Positions 1-7,951 of a stretch of 64,000 bases of DNA are shown piece after piece (positions within the stretch are counted from its first letter, which is position 1; each line of letters opens with the position of its first letter). The notes below the pieces were generated by a model. That model did no database searches, was not told where the DNA came from, and saw nothing but the letters and a program-made list of their open reading frames with translations. The position numbers and the translations under genes are program-made. The DNA is taken from NCBI RefSeq assembly GCF_020329435.1, contig NZ_JAGKJK010000012.1, positions 62,001 through 126,000 of the forward strand. Direction: 5' to 3'. The DNA is from Bradyrhizobium hereditatis. GTDB lineage: Bacteria > Pseudomonadota > Alphaproteobacteria > Rhizobiales > Xanthobacteraceae.

Positions 1-1
1 T

Positions 2-160
2 CAAGTCGCAGGCCCCGCGAACGACGCTCCCGCAGCGCAGGCGGTGCTGGTGACAGCTGAAACATTGCGCGGCTTTCTCAAGGCCAATGGCGTCAATGCG
101 ACCGGCGGATCGACGGATGCAAAGGCGTCAGTGGTTCGCGTGATTTGCGTGAGGAAGTAA
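2..160 (+). CDS. 3' end of an uncharacterised gene (partial)
   Basis: An open frame enters from the left edge and ends at TAA 158-160, giving 52 residues that finish in VVRVICVRK. Third codon positions are mostly G or C, as in neighbouring real genes, which favours this frame. I do not recognise a family. The visible part is Ala/Val/Thr-rich with a single late cysteine and no membrane segment. It is followed by a palindromic repeat and converges with the chemoreceptor gene. The start lies outside the window, so function cannot be judged. Confidence 0.5.
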   Translation, partial: QVAGPANDAPAAQAVLVTAETLRGFLKANGVNATGGSTDAKASVVRVICVRK

Positions 161-174
161 GTCGATCGTTTCAC

Positions 175-280
175 GGACGCTGTGCAGCGTGTAACGCTGC
201 ACTGCAGAGCCGGGACCTAGCCAGCGATAGGCCCCGGCTCTGCAGCGCATCACTTCGTGCTGCGCTGCGTCCGGGGCACG
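175..280. repeat. Long imperfect palindrome, GGACGC..GTGCAGCG family
   Basis: Positions 175-189 (GGACGCTGTGCAGCG) pair with 263-278 (CGCTGCGTCCGGGGCA), and an inner pair of GCAGAGCCGGG and CCCCGGCTCTGC also folds. It sits between the ends of two convergent genes. A related copy lies at 63689-63810. It could act as a bidirectional terminator or a REP-like element. Confidence 0.7.
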
Positions 281-297
281 CGCACACCGTCAGTGAA

Positions 298-2400
298 TCA
301 AGCCGCCTTGATGTTGTTGAGGAAGGCTTCGACCTCGCCGCGCATCGTCTCCGACTGCTTCGACAATTCGCTCGACGCCTGCAGCACCTGATGGGCGGCA
401 GCGCCTGTGTCGCCCGCGGCCTGCTGAACACCGACCACATTCGCCGAGATTTCGCTGGTGCCGGCCGCCGCCTGCTGCACGTTGCGGGCAATCTCCTGCG
501 TGGCCGAGCCCTGCTCCTCGACAGCACTGGCGATGGCCGACGCGATCTCGCTCATTTCATTGATCGTGGAGGTGATCCCGCGGATCGCGGTTACGGCCTC
601 GCTCGATGAATTCTGGATCGCAGATATTTGCGCGCCGATCTGCTCCGTTGCCTTGGCGGTCTGCTCCGCGAGGCTCTTGACCTCGGATGCCACCACCGCA
701 AAGCCGCGGCCCGCCTCGCCGGCGCGCGCCGCCTCGATCGTGGCGTTGAGCGCGAGCAGGTTGGTCTGCGAAGCAATGTCATTGATGAGCTTGACGACAT
801 CGCCAATGCTGGCCGCGCCATCATACAGACCCTGCACCGTGACATTGGTGCGGTCGGCCTCCTCCACGGCCTTCTGCGCGATCGCAGCGGATTGCGCTAC
901 CTGCCGGCCGATCTCGGTGACCGAACTCGCCAACTCCTCCGAGGCCGCCGCAACGGTTTGCACGTTGGTGGAAGCCTCTTCGGTCGCGGCCGCGACCGCG
1001 GTCGCCTGGTTCGAGGTTTCCTCCGCCGTCGCCGTCATCGACGAAGCGGTTGCCTGCAGCTCAGTCGAGGCCGACGCCACCGACCGCAGCACGTTTGATA
1101 TGCTGGCATCGAATGCCCGGGTCAGCTCGTTGACCCGCGTCGCCCGCGCCATGCGCGCCTGGATCGCCTCGGCCTCCTTGTCGGCGAGCTCCTTGGCCTT
1201 GATCATGTTCTCCTTGAAGATCAGCACTGCCCTCGCCATGAGGCCGATCTCGTCCCTCTTGTCGGTCGCAGGGATAGCGATCGAGTGATCGCCGCCGGCG
1301 AGCTTGCCCATGGCGCCAACCATTCTGAGGATCGGCGGCACAATCGAGCGGTTGGTGAGATAGACCACCGTCACCGCGACGCCGATGCCGACACCAAGCA
1401 GCACCCAGAGCAGCGTCGCCAGAAAATTAGTCTCGGCGAGGACGGCATCACCGTCCCGTTTCAGATTGTTCTGCTGCCGCGTGACCATTCCGCCCGCGCG
1501 CATGCCGGTGGCGTCCTTGGCGCCGGCAAAGATGTCAAGCAGCTTGTTGGCGCGCGGCGCGGCCTCGTTGGTCAGGAACCACTGCGCCATGTTCCAGCGG
1601 TCGGAAGCGCGGATTTCGAACATCTTCTGCGGCAGCGGCGCAAATTTGGCGCGCGCCGCAACAAGCGCGTCGAACGCCTTCTGCTGGACGGCCGTCATCT
1701 CGGCGCGCCGTTTCGCGAGCGCCTCGAACTTCCTCTGATTGAGCGCCCAGAGCTGCTCGAATTCGGTCTTGAAGGCGGCATCCGCGGTCAGGAGATAGGC
1801 GCGAATCGCACCGATCGCCGAGGCCATGCTGCCGCGCAGATCGGCAAAGTCGATCAGCAGGCTCTTGCGCGCATCCGTCGAGGCAATGCCGCTCTCCTCG
1901 TCGATGATCGAGGTGGCGTTTTGCAGCATGAGCCTGGCCAGCGGCGCAGCTTCGGTGGCAAGCAGCTTCGCCGCCGGCTGTTCGTCCAGGGTGTGGGCGA
2001 TCGCTTCTGCCTTGTCCTGTGCGCTGCGCAATTCGTCAAGCAGTGGTTTGGCCTGACGCCAGTCCGCCTTGTTCTGTTCGGAGGTCCAATGGCCCGAGAG
2101 GTCATCCATCCTGGCGCCGTAGCGCTGCATTTCCTTCCAGAGCAGCGCGCGCTCGGTCTTGAACGCATCGTTTCCCGTGATCAACCAGCCGCGCAGCGAG
2201 GCCAGCGAAGCGTACACCCCGGCCACCACATCGCTTGCGGTCATGGCGGTCGGCATACGAAGGTTCACGGTGCGATTGGTGGCTTCGTTTACCGCACTGA
2301 CCTTGACGATGGTGACACCGACCACGATCGCCATCAGCGCGCAGAGTGCGCTGAAGCCCAGAATCAGACGTCCTCGGATATTCAGGTTCAGAATTGTCAC
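298..2400 (-). CDS. Methyl-accepting chemotaxis protein
   Basis: Inner-membrane chemoreceptor of 700 residues. The first transmembrane helix is near residues 11-33. A largely helical periplasmic region of about 290 residues follows, then a second membrane helix near 325-350, a HAMP domain, and the long cytoplasmic coiled coil. The hairpin tip, which binds CheA/CheW, is unmistakable around residues 540-570 (NLLALNATIEAARAGEAGRG). The large sensor region suggests a helical-bimodular type of ligand domain, but the ligand cannot be read from sequence. There is no C-terminal CheR-tethering pentapeptide. The end (EVEAFLNNIKAA) resembles the tail of the second receptor in this window. No che genes are adjacent, so it is an orphan receptor feeding a pathway encoded elsewhere. 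Confidence 0.95.
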   Translation of the reverse strand: MTILNLNIRGRLILGFSALCALMAIVVGVTIVKVSAVNEATNRTVNLRMPTAMTASDVVAGVYASLASLRGWLITGNDAFKTERALLWKEMQRYGARMDDLSGHWTSEQNKADWRQAKPLLDELRSAQDKAEAIAHTLDEQPAAKLLATEAAPLARLMLQNATSIIDEESGIASTDARKSLLIDFADLRGSMASAIGAIRAYLLTADAAFKTEFEQLWALNQRKFEALAKRRAEMTAVQQKAFDALVAARAKFAPLPQKMFEIRASDRWNMAQWFLTNEAAPRANKLLDIFAGAKDATGMRAGGMVTRQQNNLKRDGDAVLAETNFLATLLWVLLGVGIGVAVTVVYLTNRSIVPPILRMVGAMGKLAGGDHSIAIPATDKRDEIGLMARAVLIFKENMIKAKELADKEAEAIQARMARATRVNELTRAFDASISNVLRSVASASTELQATASSMTATAEETSNQATAVAAATEEASTNVQTVAAASEELASSVTEIGRQVAQSAAIAQKAVEEADRTNVTVQGLYDGAASIGDVVKLINDIASQTNLLALNATIEAARAGEAGRGFAVVASEVKSLAEQTAKATEQIGAQISAIQNSSSEAVTAIRGITSTINEMSEIASAIASAVEEQGSATQEIARNVQQAAAGTSEISANVVGVQQAAGDTGAAAHQVLQASSELSKQSETMRGEVEAFLNNIKAA

Positions 2401-2606
2401 GGCCCAGTCCCCTTCAGTGCGTCAGCGCTGCTGGCTAGAAATTCGGCGCATCAAGGTTCGGGCGTTGTGGTGAACAAAGAACAAATCGGACAAGCCGTAC
2501 TAGTACGCAGTCCCATACGGAAAAAGGCAAATAGCCCGCAAAACAACGGAGCTAAGATTGCCAGGGGGAATATGCAGACGTGCGGAGCGGTGGGCGCACG
2601 ATACGA

Positions 2607-2951
2607 TCACGCAAGTCCAAACCTCACGCCGGCACGCGCCAGTCCGCCGGCAATACCGATCGGCACGCCGTCCGCGCGCCAGCAGGCGGCGCCCGACATC
2701 GTTCCGTCCTCGTGAAACTGGATGGCGTTCATGCCGCCGGCGATAATACCAACCATCATCGGCTTCACCACCGTCAGCGCAAACAGCGTCGCGATCGCCG
2801 CATCGATGGCGTTGCCGCCGGCGGCCGGCATTTCCGCGCCGGCGCTCGACGCCAGCGGGTGGTTGCTGACCACCATGCCGCGGCTGCCGGTCGCCGGCCG
2901 CTTCTGACATTGAAAAGTGGTGGCTGCGCGACCCCACCAATGACCCGTCAT
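2607..2951 (-). pseudogene. Gamma-glutamyltransferase remnant with large internal deletion
   Basis: About 114 residues from an ATG at 2951 that has GGGAAG upstream. The first part (GMVVSNHPLASSAGAEM, then GGNAIDAAIATLFALTVV, PMMVGII) is the conserved N-terminal region of the gamma-glutamyltransferase family. The rest (GGMNAIQFHEDGTMSGAACW, then RADGVPIGIAGG) looks like the extreme C-terminus of the same family. A family member is usually 500-600 residues, so the whole middle is missing, including the autoprocessing Thr nucleophile, yet the frame is intact. The apparent junction lies near 2730-2742 at a run of glycine codons. It cannot be an active GGT. A new short protein is possible but unlikely. 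Recognition is by motif memory, not alignment. Confidence 0.65.
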
Positions 2952-3194
2952 GCTGCTTCCCGTTTCTTGTTGTGGTTTCACCAGGCACAAAATGCACTAC
3001 ACGGCAGTATTTGCCCGGATGACCACCATTTCAGAATCGGGCATCATTGCAAGCTGACTGATTCGGACTACCGCGATCCCTGACCTTTGGATCGGGCTGG
3101 GCACGTCTGAGCGAGCGCGTAATTCGACGTCGCAGAATGCGACGGAGCTCGTGTGCGTAACCCAAATGCCAGAAAGCCATCCAGAGGACCTGAA

Positions 3195-3965
3195 ATGCAG
3201 ACGATCGTATTGGCCACCCAGAAGGGTGGCTCGGGGAAAAGCACGCTCGCCATCAGCCTTGCACTTGCCGCCATCCGGGCCGGGCACACCGTCCGCCTGA
3301 TCGAGACGGACACGCAGGGCACCCTTTCGAACTGGCGGCGCCGCCGCCAATATGCCGAGCCGGTCGTGGAGCCGATCTACGCCGCCAGGGAGGTCGAACA
3401 ACGCCTGCAATCGCTCGAGCGCGATGGCGTGACGGTGACGATTGTCGATACTGCCGGCGGCGTCAGCGCTGCGACCAATTCAGCCATTCGCTATGCCGAT
3501 TTCTGCCTGATTCCGGCGCGCCCGAGCATCGCCGACATCGAGGCAACAGCCGCGACGCTCAGCGTCATCAGGGCCTGGCACAAGCCGTTCGCTTACGTCC
3601 TGAACCAGACCCCGATCCGGGGCGCGGCGCGCCTCGCCAGCGCGGAAAATGCGCTGAGCGATGAGGCCGCGCTCGACATCGTCGATATCGTTGCAAGACC
3701 TGTCATCATGATGCGCAACGATCATCAGGACGCGCTGAGCGCGGGCCTTGCGGTCTGCGAATACGCACCATGCGGGAAATCCGCCGAAGAAATCCGCGGC
3801 CTCTGGCAGTGGATTGAAGCGAGGTTGGGCAATGTGGTTGCGGCCACCGACGAACCGATCATCGACGAGTTCGGGGAGACACCCGCGATTATTCCCAAAT
3901 GGGCTGCGCTCCCGTCTTTCGGAAACGACGGCGCTCTCTTCCTGAGAATGCCGGCTCGTACCTGA
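3195..3965 (+). CDS. Orphan ParA/MinD-family ATPase
   Basis: A 256-residue cytoplasmic ATPase of the ParA/MinD/Soj superfamily. The deviant Walker A motif KGGSGKST is at residues 10-17, with the signature second lysine. It is followed by ETDTQG, where the family usually has D-x-D-P-Q-G, and by the switch-like IVDTAGG. The ATG at 3195 was chosen because GAGGAC precedes it and the protein then opens directly with strand 1 (MQTIVLATQKGG). An in-frame ATG upstream would add 14 unconserved residues. No parB, parS or partner gene is adjacent, so it is not a canonical chromosome-segregation pair. Cargo positioning or a regulatory role is possible. It converges with the GNAT gene across a palindrome. 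Confidence 0.85.
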   Translation: MQTIVLATQKGGSGKSTLAISLALAAIRAGHTVRLIETDTQGTLSNWRRRRQYAEPVVEPIYAAREVEQRLQSLERDGVTVTIVDTAGGVSAATNSAIRYADFCLIPARPSIADIEATAATLSVIRAWHKPFAYVLNQTPIRGAARLASAENALSDEAALDIVDIVARPVIMMRNDHQDALSAGLAVCEYAPCGKSAEEIRGLWQWIEARLGNVVAATDEPIIDEFGETPAIIPKWAALPSFGNDGALFLRMPART

Positions 3966-3995
3966 ACACCCCGCTCCCGCGAACGTCATGCGCGG

Positions 3996-4049
3996 AGCGA
4001 AGGCAGAAGCAATCCAGCCACCAGCCCCGCTGGATTGTTTCGCTTCGCT
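3996..4049. repeat. Imperfect palindrome, AGCAATCCAGC / GCTGGATTG
   Basis: Arm 3996-4018 pairs with arm 4029-4049 with few mismatches, leaving a 10-nt loop. It lies between the convergent ParA-like and acetyltransferase genes and its right arm reaches into the latter's stop codon, so it may terminate both. The core (GAAGCAATCCA, TGGATTG) resembles the repeat at 61362-61447. Confidence 0.6.
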
Positions 4050-4614
4050 ACAAATCCCGGCGCAGCCAATTTTTTCGCGTCAGGCGCCATCTTTCTGTGC
4101 GCGTCTGACCGTTGTGATGGGCAATCTCGATATAGCCGACGAATTCGGCGCCCGTCTTCTGCTTGACCCGGCGTGAGGCTTCGTTGGTCACTGCGTTACA
4201 GAAGTGCAAAACGTCGACGCCGAGGACGCGGAAGGCAAAATCATTCGTCGCCGTGACAGCTTCGGTCATCAAGCCCTGATTCCAATAGCGCTCCGCGAGC
4301 CAAAATCCCCGGTTGCCCTTGGGATCGTCGACCCACGGGCGCAGGCGAATATTCCCGATGGCCTCACCGTCGCCGCCGCGCAGCACCAGCATCCAGTTAT
4401 AGATCACCTCGCCTGCCGCGACCCTTTCCAATTCTCGCTTGATGAACGTCACCGCACCGTCTTCGGGATACGGCCAGGGAACGACCTGCGCGAGATGCTG
4501 GATGATGTTCCAGTTGTTGAAATGGCGCTGGATCGCCGGCGCATCGGATAGCGCGAGCGGCCGCAGGATCAGTCGCTTCGTTTCGAGCATCGGCGTTTCG
4601 GTTATTTCTGACAT
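4048..4614 (-). CDS. GNAT-family N-acetyltransferase (RimJ/RimL type)
   Basis: A 188-residue cytoplasmic acetyltransferase that would transfer acetyl from acetyl-CoA to an amine. It opens with LETKRLILRPLALSDA, the typical RimJ/RimL-like start, and contains GNRGFWLAERYWNQGLMTEA, the acetyl-CoA binding strand-helix of this branch. LHFCNAVTNEASRRV follows. The ATG at 4614 overlaps the end of mutM by 13 bp; an ATG at 4590 with no overlap is an alternative. Neither has a strong Shine-Dalgarno sequence, so translational coupling to mutM is likely. The substrate (a ribosomal protein, a small amine or a drug) cannot be decided. Confidence 0.85.
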   Translation of the reverse strand: MSEITETPMLETKRLILRPLALSDAPAIQRHFNNWNIIQHLAQVVPWPYPEDGAVTFIKRELERVAAGEVIYNWMLVLRGGDGEAIGNIRLRPWVDDPKGNRGFWLAERYWNQGLMTEAVTATNDFAFRVLGVDVLHFCNAVTNEASRRVKQKTGAEFVGYIEIAHHNGQTRTERWRLTRKNWLRRDL

Positions 4615-5483
4615 TTCGGACACCAGAATGTGGAGCGGCCGTTCTGCACGAAGCGCCGCACAATGCCGTTGCAGCCCTTGGTCTGGCACTTCTCGCCCTC
4701 GCGATCATAGACCTGAAACGAGTGCTGGAAGTAACCGAGTTCGCCCGAGGTCAGGCGATGATCGTTGATCGAGGAGCCGCCGGCCTTGATTGCTTGGTTG
4801 AGCACCGAATGGATTGCATTCACCAGCCGCCCGGCGTGGTCGGTCGGCTCGCCCTTCTTCGTCGCCAGCGTCGCCGCCAGCCGGCGCGGCGACAGATGCG
4901 AGCGGTACAACGCCTCGCAGACATAGATGTTGCCGAGACCAGCGACCACGCGCTGGTCGAGCAGCGCCGCCTTCAGGCTGGTCTTCTTGTTGAAGCAGGA
5001 CCGCGCCAGCATCGCGGCGTCGAACTCGTTGCCGAGCGGTTCGGGGCCAAGTCCTTTCAACAGCGGCTCGTCCTCCAGCGCGTTGCGGGCGATGACTTTC
5101 ATGTAGCCGAAGCGGCGCGGATCGTTGAATACAATAGCCGCGCCCGATGACATGTGAAACACCACATGATCGTGCGCACGGTCCTCGCCGCGCGGATGGT
5201 GGAATTGGCCGGGTGCGTTGTTATGGCTGCCGTCGAGCACCCGGAACGAGCCGGACATGCCCAAATGCATCAGCAGCACGTCACCGGAGGTGAGATCCGC
5301 CATCAGGTATTTGGCGCGACGGCCAAGACCTGTCACGGTCTGGCCTTCCAGCCGGTCGATAAAGTCCTTTTGAAAAGGAAACCGCAGATCCTTGCGCCGG
5401 GCTTCGGCTTTCAGGATTTTTGCCCCCTCCATGGCCGGCTGCAGGCCGCGGCGGACGGTTTCAACTTCGGGCAATTCAGGCAT
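4602..5483 (-). CDS. mutM: Formamidopyrimidine-DNA glycosylase
   Basis: Base-excision repair enzyme (293 residues) that removes 8-oxoguanine and formamidopyrimidines and nicks the abasic site. The start at 5483 is fixed by the mandatory N-terminus MPELPEVETVRRG: after Met removal Pro is the Schiff-base nucleophile, followed by the catalytic Glu. LGMSGSF, the helix-two-turn-helix region and the C-terminal four-cysteine zinc finger (CQTKGC and CPKCQK) are all present. A longer reading frame exists upstream but would destroy the catalytic N-terminus. It is divergent from ubiE across 79 bp, and its stop overlaps the start of the GNAT gene. Confidence 0.98.
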   Translation of the reverse strand: MPELPEVETVRRGLQPAMEGAKILKAEARRKDLRFPFQKDFIDRLEGQTVTGLGRRAKYLMADLTSGDVLLMHLGMSGSFRVLDGSHNNAPGQFHHPRGEDRAHDHVVFHMSSGAAIVFNDPRRFGYMKVIARNALEDEPLLKGLGPEPLGNEFDAAMLARSCFNKKTSLKAALLDQRVVAGLGNIYVCEALYRSHLSPRRLAATLATKKGEPTDHAGRLVNAIHSVLNQAIKAGGSSINDHRLTSGELGYFQHSFQVYDREGEKCQTKGCNGIVRRFVQNGRSTFWCPKCQK

Positions 5484-5562
5484 ACAGGCATTCACCTTAT
5501 AGAGGTGACGTGATAGCGCCATTGCGACGGGCGCGCTATGGTCCGGTAGTGGAGTAAATCTA

Positions 5563-6324
5563 ATGGATCGGCCGGAGCAAACCACCCATTTTGGCTACAG
5601 GGACGTGCCCCTGGGGGACAAGCAGACGCTGGTGAACGACGTGTTTCACAGCGTGGCCTCCCGCTACGACCTGATGAATGATCTGATGTCGGCGGGCCTG
5701 CACCGGGTCTGGAAGGACATTATGATCACGGCGCTCAATCCGCCGAAAAATGATGCGCCATTCGCGCTGCTCGACGTCGCCGGCGGCACCGGCGATATCG
5801 CCTTCCGCGCGGCCGAGGCGGCAGGCTTCGGCTTCCACGCCACGGTCTGCGACATCAACAGCGACATGCTCGAGGTCGGCCGCAACCGCGCGCTGGCACG
5901 CCATCTCGACCACCAGATCTCCTTTGTCGAGGGTAACGCCGAGGCGCTGGCGTTCCCGGCCCGTTCGTTCGACGCTTACACGATTGCCTTCGGCATCCGC
6001 AACGTGCCGCGGATCGATGCGGCGTTGCGCGAGGCCTATCGCGTGCTGCGGCCGGGCAGCCGATTCCTCTGCCTGGAATTCTCCACTGTCGATGTTCCCG
6101 GGCTGGATTGGCTTTACGACCAGTTCTCGTTCAGGGTGATCCCGCCGCTCGGCCGCGCTGTGACGGGCGATGCGGAATCCTATCAGTATCTCGTCGAATC
6201 GATCCGGAAATTCCCCCGGCCCAATATGTTTGCCGACATGATTCGCAGCGCCGGCTTTGCGCGGGTGAAGTGGCAGAGCCTGTCCGGCGGCATCGTGGCG
6301 CTGCATTCGGGCTGGCGTTTGTGA
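5563..6324 (+). CDS. ubiE: Demethylmenaquinone/ubiquinone C-methyltransferase UbiE
   Basis: SAM-dependent C-methyltransferase of quinone biosynthesis (253 residues, normal length). The SAM-binding motif LDVAGGTGDIAFRAA lies around residues 69-83. The family signatures ASRYDLMNDLMSAGLHRVWK and FGIRNVP are present. The ATG follows GGAG. It begins an operon-like run: its TGA overlaps the GTG of ubiB (GTGA), so the two quinone genes are translationally coupled. Confidence 0.98.
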   Translation: MDRPEQTTHFGYRDVPLGDKQTLVNDVFHSVASRYDLMNDLMSAGLHRVWKDIMITALNPPKNDAPFALLDVAGGTGDIAFRAAEAAGFGFHATVCDINSDMLEVGRNRALARHLDHQISFVEGNAEALAFPARSFDAYTIAFGIRNVPRIDAALREAYRVLRPGSRFLCLEFSTVDVPGLDWLYDQFSFRVIPPLGRAVTGDAESYQYLVESIRKFPRPNMFADMIRSAGFARVKWQSLSGGIVALHSGWRL

Positions 6325-7895
6325 TTTCTGCGGCGACCCACATCGCGCGGCTGGTCCGCGCCGCTTACGTGTTCGCGCGCGAGGGCGTATTCGGCGTCGT
6401 CGATCCGAGCCTGGTGCCGGCGCCGGGGCAGCTTGCGCTGCGCCTGGCGCGGCTGATCGAGCGGCCCGGCGCCAAGGCCGGCCCGCGGCTGTCGCGCGCG
6501 CTAACGCGTCTAGGCCCCGCTTACCTCAAGCTTGGACAGTTTCTGGCGACCCGGCCCGATGTCGTCGGCGTCGCGATGGCGCGCGATCTGGAAAGCCTGC
6601 AGGACCGGCTACCGCCGTTTCCGCATAGCGAAGCTGAGGCGGTGATCGCAGCCTCGCTGGAACGCCCGCTGGCGCAGGCCTTTGTCAGCCTTGGACCGGC
6701 GGTTGCCGCCGCCTCCATCGCCCAGGTGCATCGCGGCGAGGTGGAGCGCGACGGGGTTCGCCGGCCGGTCGCTGTGAAAGTGCTACGGCCCAATGTTGCC
6801 TCCCGCTTCCGCCGCGACCTCTCCGATTTCTTCTTTGTCGCGCGCAATGCGGAGGCGCATTCGGCTGAAGCGCGACGGCTGCGGCTGATCGAGGTCATCA
6901 ACACGATGTCGCGCTCGGTCGCGATGGAGATGGACCTGCGGCTAGAGGCGGCCGCGCTGTCCGAGATGGCTGAGAACACCCGCGACGATCCGGATTTCCG
7001 TGTACCGACCGTGGATTGGGACCGCACCACCCATAACGTGCTGACGATGGAATGGATCGACGGCATCGCGCTGAACGATCACGCGCGCCTCGCAGCCGCG
7101 CAGGTCGATCTGCCCGATCTCGGCCGCAAGGTGATCCAGAGCTTTCTACGGCACGCGCTGCGCGACGGCTTCTTCCATGCCGACATGCATCCCGGCAATC
7201 TGTTTCTCGACGAGGCCGGCCGCCTTGTCGCCGTCGATTTCGGCATCATGGGCCGGCTCGGCCTGAAGGAGCGGCGCTTCCTTGCGGAGATTCTGCTCGG
7301 CTTCATTACCCGCGACTATCGCCGCGTGGCCGAAGTGCATTTCGAGGCCGGCTATGTGCCGGGCCACCACTCGGTGGAGAATTTCGCGCAGGCCATCCGC
7401 GCCATCGGCGAGCCGATCCACAACAGGACCGCCGAAGAAATCTCGATGGCGAAGCTATTGACGCTGCTGCTCGAGGTCACCGGCCTGTTCGACATGCAGA
7501 CCCGGCCCGAATTGATCCTGCTGCAAAAGACCATGGTGGTGGTCGAGGGTGTCGCCCGCGGCTTCGACCCCAGGCTCGACATCTGGAAGGTTGCCGATCC
7601 AGTGGTACGCGAATGGATCGAGCGCAATCTCGGTCCGCTCGGGCGGGTTCAGGGCGCCATGACCGGGGCGGGCGAACTCGGTCGCGTGGCGGCGAGCCTG
7701 CCTGCGATTGCCTCGCGCGCGGTCGCCGCGATCGAGCACATGGAGAAAATGACCCGGGAGGGCGTGACGCTGTCACCCGAGACGATTGCCGCCCTCGGGC
7801 GCGCCGAAGGCCGCAAAAGCCGCTGGCGAACGGTGGCGCTCTGGATCATCGCGGCGACCTTCATCGGAATCCTCATCGCCATCCGGCAACTCTGA
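6321..7895 (+). CDS. ubiB: Ubiquinone biosynthesis kinase-like protein UbiB
   Basis: ABC1/ADCK/UbiB atypical kinase-like protein of 524 residues needed for ubiquinone synthesis. The family KxGQ motif (LKLGQFLATRPD) is near residue 68 and the Ala-rich loop AAASIAQVHRGEV follows. The ATP lysine is in AVKVLRP, the catalytic loop is HADMHPGNLF (about 281) and the metal-binding aspartate is in VDFGIMG (about 303). A C-terminal hydrophobic segment (ALWIIAATFIGILIAI) anchors it to the inner membrane. GTG at 6321 was chosen because it overlaps the ubiE stop and gives the family N-terminus; an upstream start would lie wholly inside ubiE. Confidence 0.96.
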   Translation: MISAATHIARLVRAAYVFAREGVFGVVDPSLVPAPGQLALRLARLIERPGAKAGPRLSRALTRLGPAYLKLGQFLATRPDVVGVAMARDLESLQDRLPPFPHSEAEAVIAASLERPLAQAFVSLGPAVAAASIAQVHRGEVERDGVRRPVAVKVLRPNVASRFRRDLSDFFFVARNAEAHSAEARRLRLIEVINTMSRSVAMEMDLRLEAAALSEMAENTRDDPDFRVPTVDWDRTTHNVLTMEWIDGIALNDHARLAAAQVDLPDLGRKVIQSFLRHALRDGFFHADMHPGNLFLDEAGRLVAVDFGIMGRLGLKERRFLAEILLGFITRDYRRVAEVHFEAGYVPGHHSVENFAQAIRAIGEPIHNRTAEEISMAKLLTLLLEVTGLFDMQTRPELILLQKTMVVVEGVARGFDPRLDIWKVADPVVREWIERNLGPLGRVQGAMTGAGELGRVAASLPAIASRAVAAIEHMEKMTREGVTLSPETIAALGRAEGRKSRWRTVALWIIAATFIGILIAIRQL

Positions 7896-7933
7896 TTGCA
7901 CTGACAGCACTATTTTGCTATCATTGACAGCAC
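7896..7933 (+). promoter_or_regulatory. Candidate coaBC promoter with two direct repeats
   Basis: TTGCAC (7896-7901) and TATCAT (7919-7924) are separated by 17 bp, a good sigma-70-type layout. The 9-bp word TGACAGCAC occurs twice, at 7902-7910 inside the spacer and at 7925-7933 just after the -10. The copies are 23 bp apart, about two helical turns. This is a likely operator pair. Since CoaBC itself carries a ribbon-helix-helix DNA-binding domain, autoregulation is an attractive inference. Confidence 0.55.
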
Positions 7934-7951
7934 CCCTTGCTGGAGGCCGCC

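Noticed and set aside
1285..2715. 476-codon open frame antisense to the first chemoreceptor
   Set aside because: Arg/Gly/His-rich shadow translation without motifs; the chemoreceptor on the other strand is unmistakable.
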